From: an uncultured Buttiauxella sp.
GTDB taxonomy: Bacteria; Pseudomonadota; Gammaproteobacteria; Enterobacterales; Enterobacteriaceae
DNA length: 64,000 bases
Assembly: GCA_946480445.1 (NCBI GenBank)
Contig: CAMLJN010000001.1
Span: forward strand, 401,352 to 465,351
Direction of reading: 5' to 3'
In this document: piece by piece, positions 61,711 to 64,000 of the stretch
How positions within the stretch are numbered: the stretch's first letter is position 1
How the letters are laid out: the number at the start of each line of letters is the position of its first letter
Notes under the pieces: model-generated
The model's input: only the letters and a program-made list of their open reading frames with translations
Database searches by the model: none
What the model was told of the DNA's origin: nothing
Program-made: the position numbers and the translations under genes

Positions 61711-63783
61711 ATGCTACCGTCTAAAAAAATTCGTTCTAAAGCCGGGCGTTGTCTGCCTGTTGTGCTCGCCGCGCTGATGTTTGCCGGGTGTAGCACCCCA
61801 GCCCCGGACAAGTCCGCCGCTCACGTTCAGGGCGAAGCCACCGCGGATTCTGGCTACTACCTGCAGCAGATGCAGCAAAGCGCAGATGATAGCAAGACCA
61901 CCTGGCAATTACTCGCCATTCATGCGTTGCTCGCAGAAGGCAAAACCCAGCGTGCGATAGCGCTCTATAACCAGCTGCCTCAGAAAATGGATGAGACGCA
62001 GCTCCGCGAACGCTCTGTGCTAACGCCTGAAATAAAAATTGCGCTCAAAGATTATGCCGCGGCCGGCGCGCTGTTAGCAAAAATTGATGTCGCCTCCCTG
62101 AATAAAGCCCAACAGGCACGTTATTACCAGGCAGTCATTGATGCCAGCCAGAATCGCCCGTCACTCGAACTGCTGCGCGCCTATATCGCCCAGGAGCCGA
62201 TGCTCAAAGGCACCGCGCATCAAAAGAATATCGACGGCACCTGGCAGGCGCTTGCTCAGCTCACACCTGAACAGATGAACGCCATGGTCATCAACGCCGA
62301 TGAAAATATTCTGCAAGGCTGGCTGGATCTACAGCGCGTCTGGAACGAAAACCGCAGCGAGCCGGAGATGCTCAAAGCGGGTATCAAAGACTGGCAAACA
62401 CGCTACCCGCTGAATCCCGGCGCCAAAACGCTGCCCACTCAGCTGAGCAATATGCAAAACTACCAGCAGGCCTCGACGGGGAAAATTGCTCTGCTGCTGC
62501 CGCTTAACGGCCAGGCAGGCGTGTTTGGGCGCGCGATTCAGCAGGGCTTTGAAGCGGCGAAAAATAATGGTTCCGCCCCCGTGACGGCTCTCAGTGATCC
62601 GGCACAGGCCCCTGCGTCTTCAACACAGCCGCAAGCGGCCCAGGACGAGCCAGCCCAGGCAGATCCTGACGCCGTAGCCAGCCCGTCTGCGGCCTCCACC
62701 AGCGATTTGACCGACGACCAGCCAGAGCAGCAGGCCGCTCCACAACCTGCCGTCCAGCCAGTCCCTGCCGCAACACAAAGCGCGGCGGCGGCACCCGCCA
62801 ATCCGACGGCAGAAATCAAAGTTTATGACACCAGCTCACAGCCGCTGGATCAGGTGCTCGCTCAGGCCCAGCAGGATGGGGCAACCCTGGTTGTTGGCCC
62901 GCTGCTGAAAAATGACGTCGATAAACTGGCCGCCAGCAACACTTCGCTGAATATTCTGGCGCTGAACCAGCCGGAGAACGTGCAAAATCGCGCGAACATT
63001 TGCTACTTCGCCCTCTCTCCGGAAGACGAAGCGCGTGATGCGGCGAATCATATCTGGCAGCAAGGCCATCGCGCTCCGCTGCTGCTGGTGCCACGCAATG
63101 CGCTGGGCGATCGCGTCACCAGTGCGTTTAACGAAGAATGGCAAAAACTCGGCGGTGGTATTGTGCTGCAACAGAAATTTGGCTCCGTCGGCACACTTAA
63201 GCAGGGTATAAACAGCGGTTCAGGAATTTCTTTGACGGGCACGCCGGTTGCCAGCTCCGCACCACAGCAGGAAGCCGTCACTATCGGCGGGCTGACTATT
63301 CCGGCTCCGCCAACGGACGCACAAATTACCGCTGGCACCTCCGGCGGCGTGGACGCGGCCTACATAGTGGCGACCTCTGATGAGGTGGCACTGATCAAGC
63401 CAATGATTGCCATGCGTACCGGCAGCCGCAGCAGCGCGCAGCTGTACGCCAGCTCCCGCAGCTCGCAGGGGATCAATGGCCCGGACTTCCGTCTGGAAAT
63501 GGATGGCTTAGAATTTAGCGAAATCCCGATGCTGTCCGGCGGCAACCCGTCATTGCAGCAGCAGGCGCTGGGAGCGGTACACAACGACTATTCCCTGGCC
63601 CGCCTGTACGCCATGGGCGTGGATGCCTGGTCGCTGGCTAACCATTTCACCCAGATACGCCAGGTCCCTGGCTTCCAGGTCAGCGGCAACACCGGCACCC
63701 TTTCTGCAAACCAGGACTGCGTTATTAACAGGAAGTTAAATTGGCTGAAGTTCTCTCAGGGTCAAATCATCCCGGCCGCCTGA
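61711..63783 (+). CDS. lpoA: Outer-membrane lipoprotein activator of PBP1A, LpoA
   Basis: LpoA spans from the outer membrane to PBP1A and stimulates peptidoglycan synthesis. 690 residues (E. coli 678). The lipobox FAGC lipidates Cys27. An N-terminal TPR-like domain (to about 255) joins a C-terminal domain of the periplasmic-binding-protein fold, which carries a long Ala/Pro/Gln-rich insert (about 290-365) richer than in E. coli. The last 43 bases overlap the yraN start. Confidence 0.96.
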   Translation: MLPSKKIRSKAGRCLPVVLAALMFAGCSTPAPDKSAAHVQGEATADSGYYLQQMQQSADDSKTTWQLLAIHALLAEGKTQRAIALYNQLPQKMDETQLRERSVLTPEIKIALKDYAAAGALLAKIDVASLNKAQQARYYQAVIDASQNRPSLELLRAYIAQEPMLKGTAHQKNIDGTWQALAQLTPEQMNAMVINADENILQGWLDLQRVWNENRSEPEMLKAGIKDWQTRYPLNPGAKTLPTQLSNMQNYQQASTGKIALLLPLNGQAGVFGRAIQQGFEAAKNNGSAPVTALSDPAQAPASSTQPQAAQDEPAQADPDAVASPSAASTSDLTDDQPEQQAAPQPAVQPVPAATQSAAAAPANPTAEIKVYDTSSQPLDQVLAQAQQDGATLVVGPLLKNDVDKLAASNTSLNILALNQPENVQNRANICYFALSPEDEARDAANHIWQQGHRAPLLLVPRNALGDRVTSAFNEEWQKLGGGIVLQQKFGSVGTLKQGINSGSGISLTGTPVASSAPQQEAVTIGGLTIPAPPTDAQITAGTSGGVDAAYIVATSDEVALIKPMIAMRTGSRSSAQLYASSRSSQGINGPDFRLEMDGLEFSEIPMLSGGNPSLQQQALGAVHNDYSLARLYAMGVDAWSLANHFTQIRQVPGFQVSGNTGTLSANQDCVINRKLNWLKFSQGQIIPAA

Positions 63784-64000
63784 ACCGCCAACAGGCTGGC
63801 GCGCACTTTGAAGCACAGGCGCGCCGCTTTCTTGAGCGCCAGGGACTGCGCTTTATCGCCGCGAACGTACGCGTTCGCGGCGGTGAAATTGACCTCATTA
63901 TGAAAGATAATCACGTCATCGTGTTTGTCGAAGTGCGCTACCGCAGCAGCTCTCGTTTTGGCGGTGCGGCGGCCAGCGTCACCCATAGCAAGCGGCAAAA
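63741..64000 (+). CDS. yraN: YraN family endonuclease-like protein (UPF0102), 3'-truncated, TTG start
   Basis: The first 86 codons of YraN are present. The frame reads [20 protein letters not shown], then [30 protein letters not shown] and [20 protein letters not shown], matching the Holliday-junction-resolvase-like core (E-x-D-x-x and E-V-R). TTG at 63741 has AGGAAG six bases before it and lies inside lpoA, so translation is coupled. No ATG precedes the conserved region. The gene runs off the window. Confidence 0.9.
   Translation, partial: MAEVLSGSNHPGRLNRQQAGAHFEAQARRFLERQGLRFIAANVRVRGGEIDLIMKDNHVIVFVEVRYRSSSRFGGAAASVTHSKRQ

Overview
This is a 64 kb stretch of chromosome from a gamma-proteobacterium of the family Enterobacteriaceae. 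Nearly every gene has an obvious Escherichia coli counterpart of almost the same length. The intact N-acetylgalactosamine (aga) operon, the dacB-pmrA-pmrB-obgE order and the absence of argG/yhbX beside the tRNAs suggest a member of the Enterobacter/Leclercia/Klebsiella side of the family; genus is inference only. I see no prophage, insertion sequence, integrase or CRISPR array.

Layout. 1-3.0 kb: end of the trehalose PTS permease treB, then treC. 3.0-4.6 kb: a divergent flavodoxin-like oxidoreductase and LysR regulator. 4.6-7.5 kb: anaerobic ribonucleotide reductase nrdD-nrdG, with a readable control region (two FNR sites 31 bp apart, an NrdR-like box, two perfect DnaA-box 9-mers). 7.5-9.7 kb: a GDSL autotransporter esterase on the minus strand. 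9.7-17.2 kb: yraR, yhbO, yhbP, yhbQ, yhbS, ubiT, ubiU, ubiV, yhbW, mtr. 17.4-29.8 kb, all minus strand: deaD with its overlapping leader gene yrbN, nlpI, pnp, rpsO, truB, rbfA, infB, nusA, rimP and initiator tRNA, i.e. the translation and RNA-turnover superoperon. 29.8-36.4 kb: tRNA-Leu(GAG), secG, glmM, folP, ftsH, rlmE, yhbY, greA. 36.6-44.4 kb: dacB, a PmrA/PmrB-like two-component system, obgE, yhbE, rpmA, rplU, ispB, sfsB. 44.5-45.0 kb: RNase P RNA. 45.1-48.9 kb: a reduced galactarate locus (garR, garL, garD; no garK or garP). 48.9-50.3 kb: an AT-rich islet with an AriR/YmgB-type small protein and an unrecognised 118-residue protein. 50.3-60.7 kb: agaR, kbaZ-agaV-agaW-agaE-agaF-agaA, then agaS-kbaY followed by an exported clan GH-D glycosidase. 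60.8-64.0 kb: rsmI, lpoA and the start of yraN.

How the genes work together. The aga region reads as a complete route from a glycoconjugate to glycolysis: the exported glycosidase could release terminal alpha-GalNAc, AgaVWEF imports and phosphorylates it, AgaA deacetylates, AgaS deaminates/isomerises to tagatose-6-phosphate and KbaY/KbaZ cleave the bisphosphate, with AgaR repressing from clustered CTTTCGTTT-type operators. The ubiTUV genes (oxygen-independent ubiquinone synthesis) and nrdDG are anaerobic functions lying a few kb apart.

Gene order differs from E. coli K-12 (recalled, not searched): tre-nrdDG, normally near 96 min, abuts yraR-yhbO near 71 min, and sfsB abuts rnpB rather than murA. 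Two rearrangement junctions therefore seem to bound the 9.7-44.4 kb block. The least described parts are the 48.9-50.3 kb islet, the glycosidase joined to the aga operon, the DnaA boxes before nrdD and the inverted repeat before yhbW.
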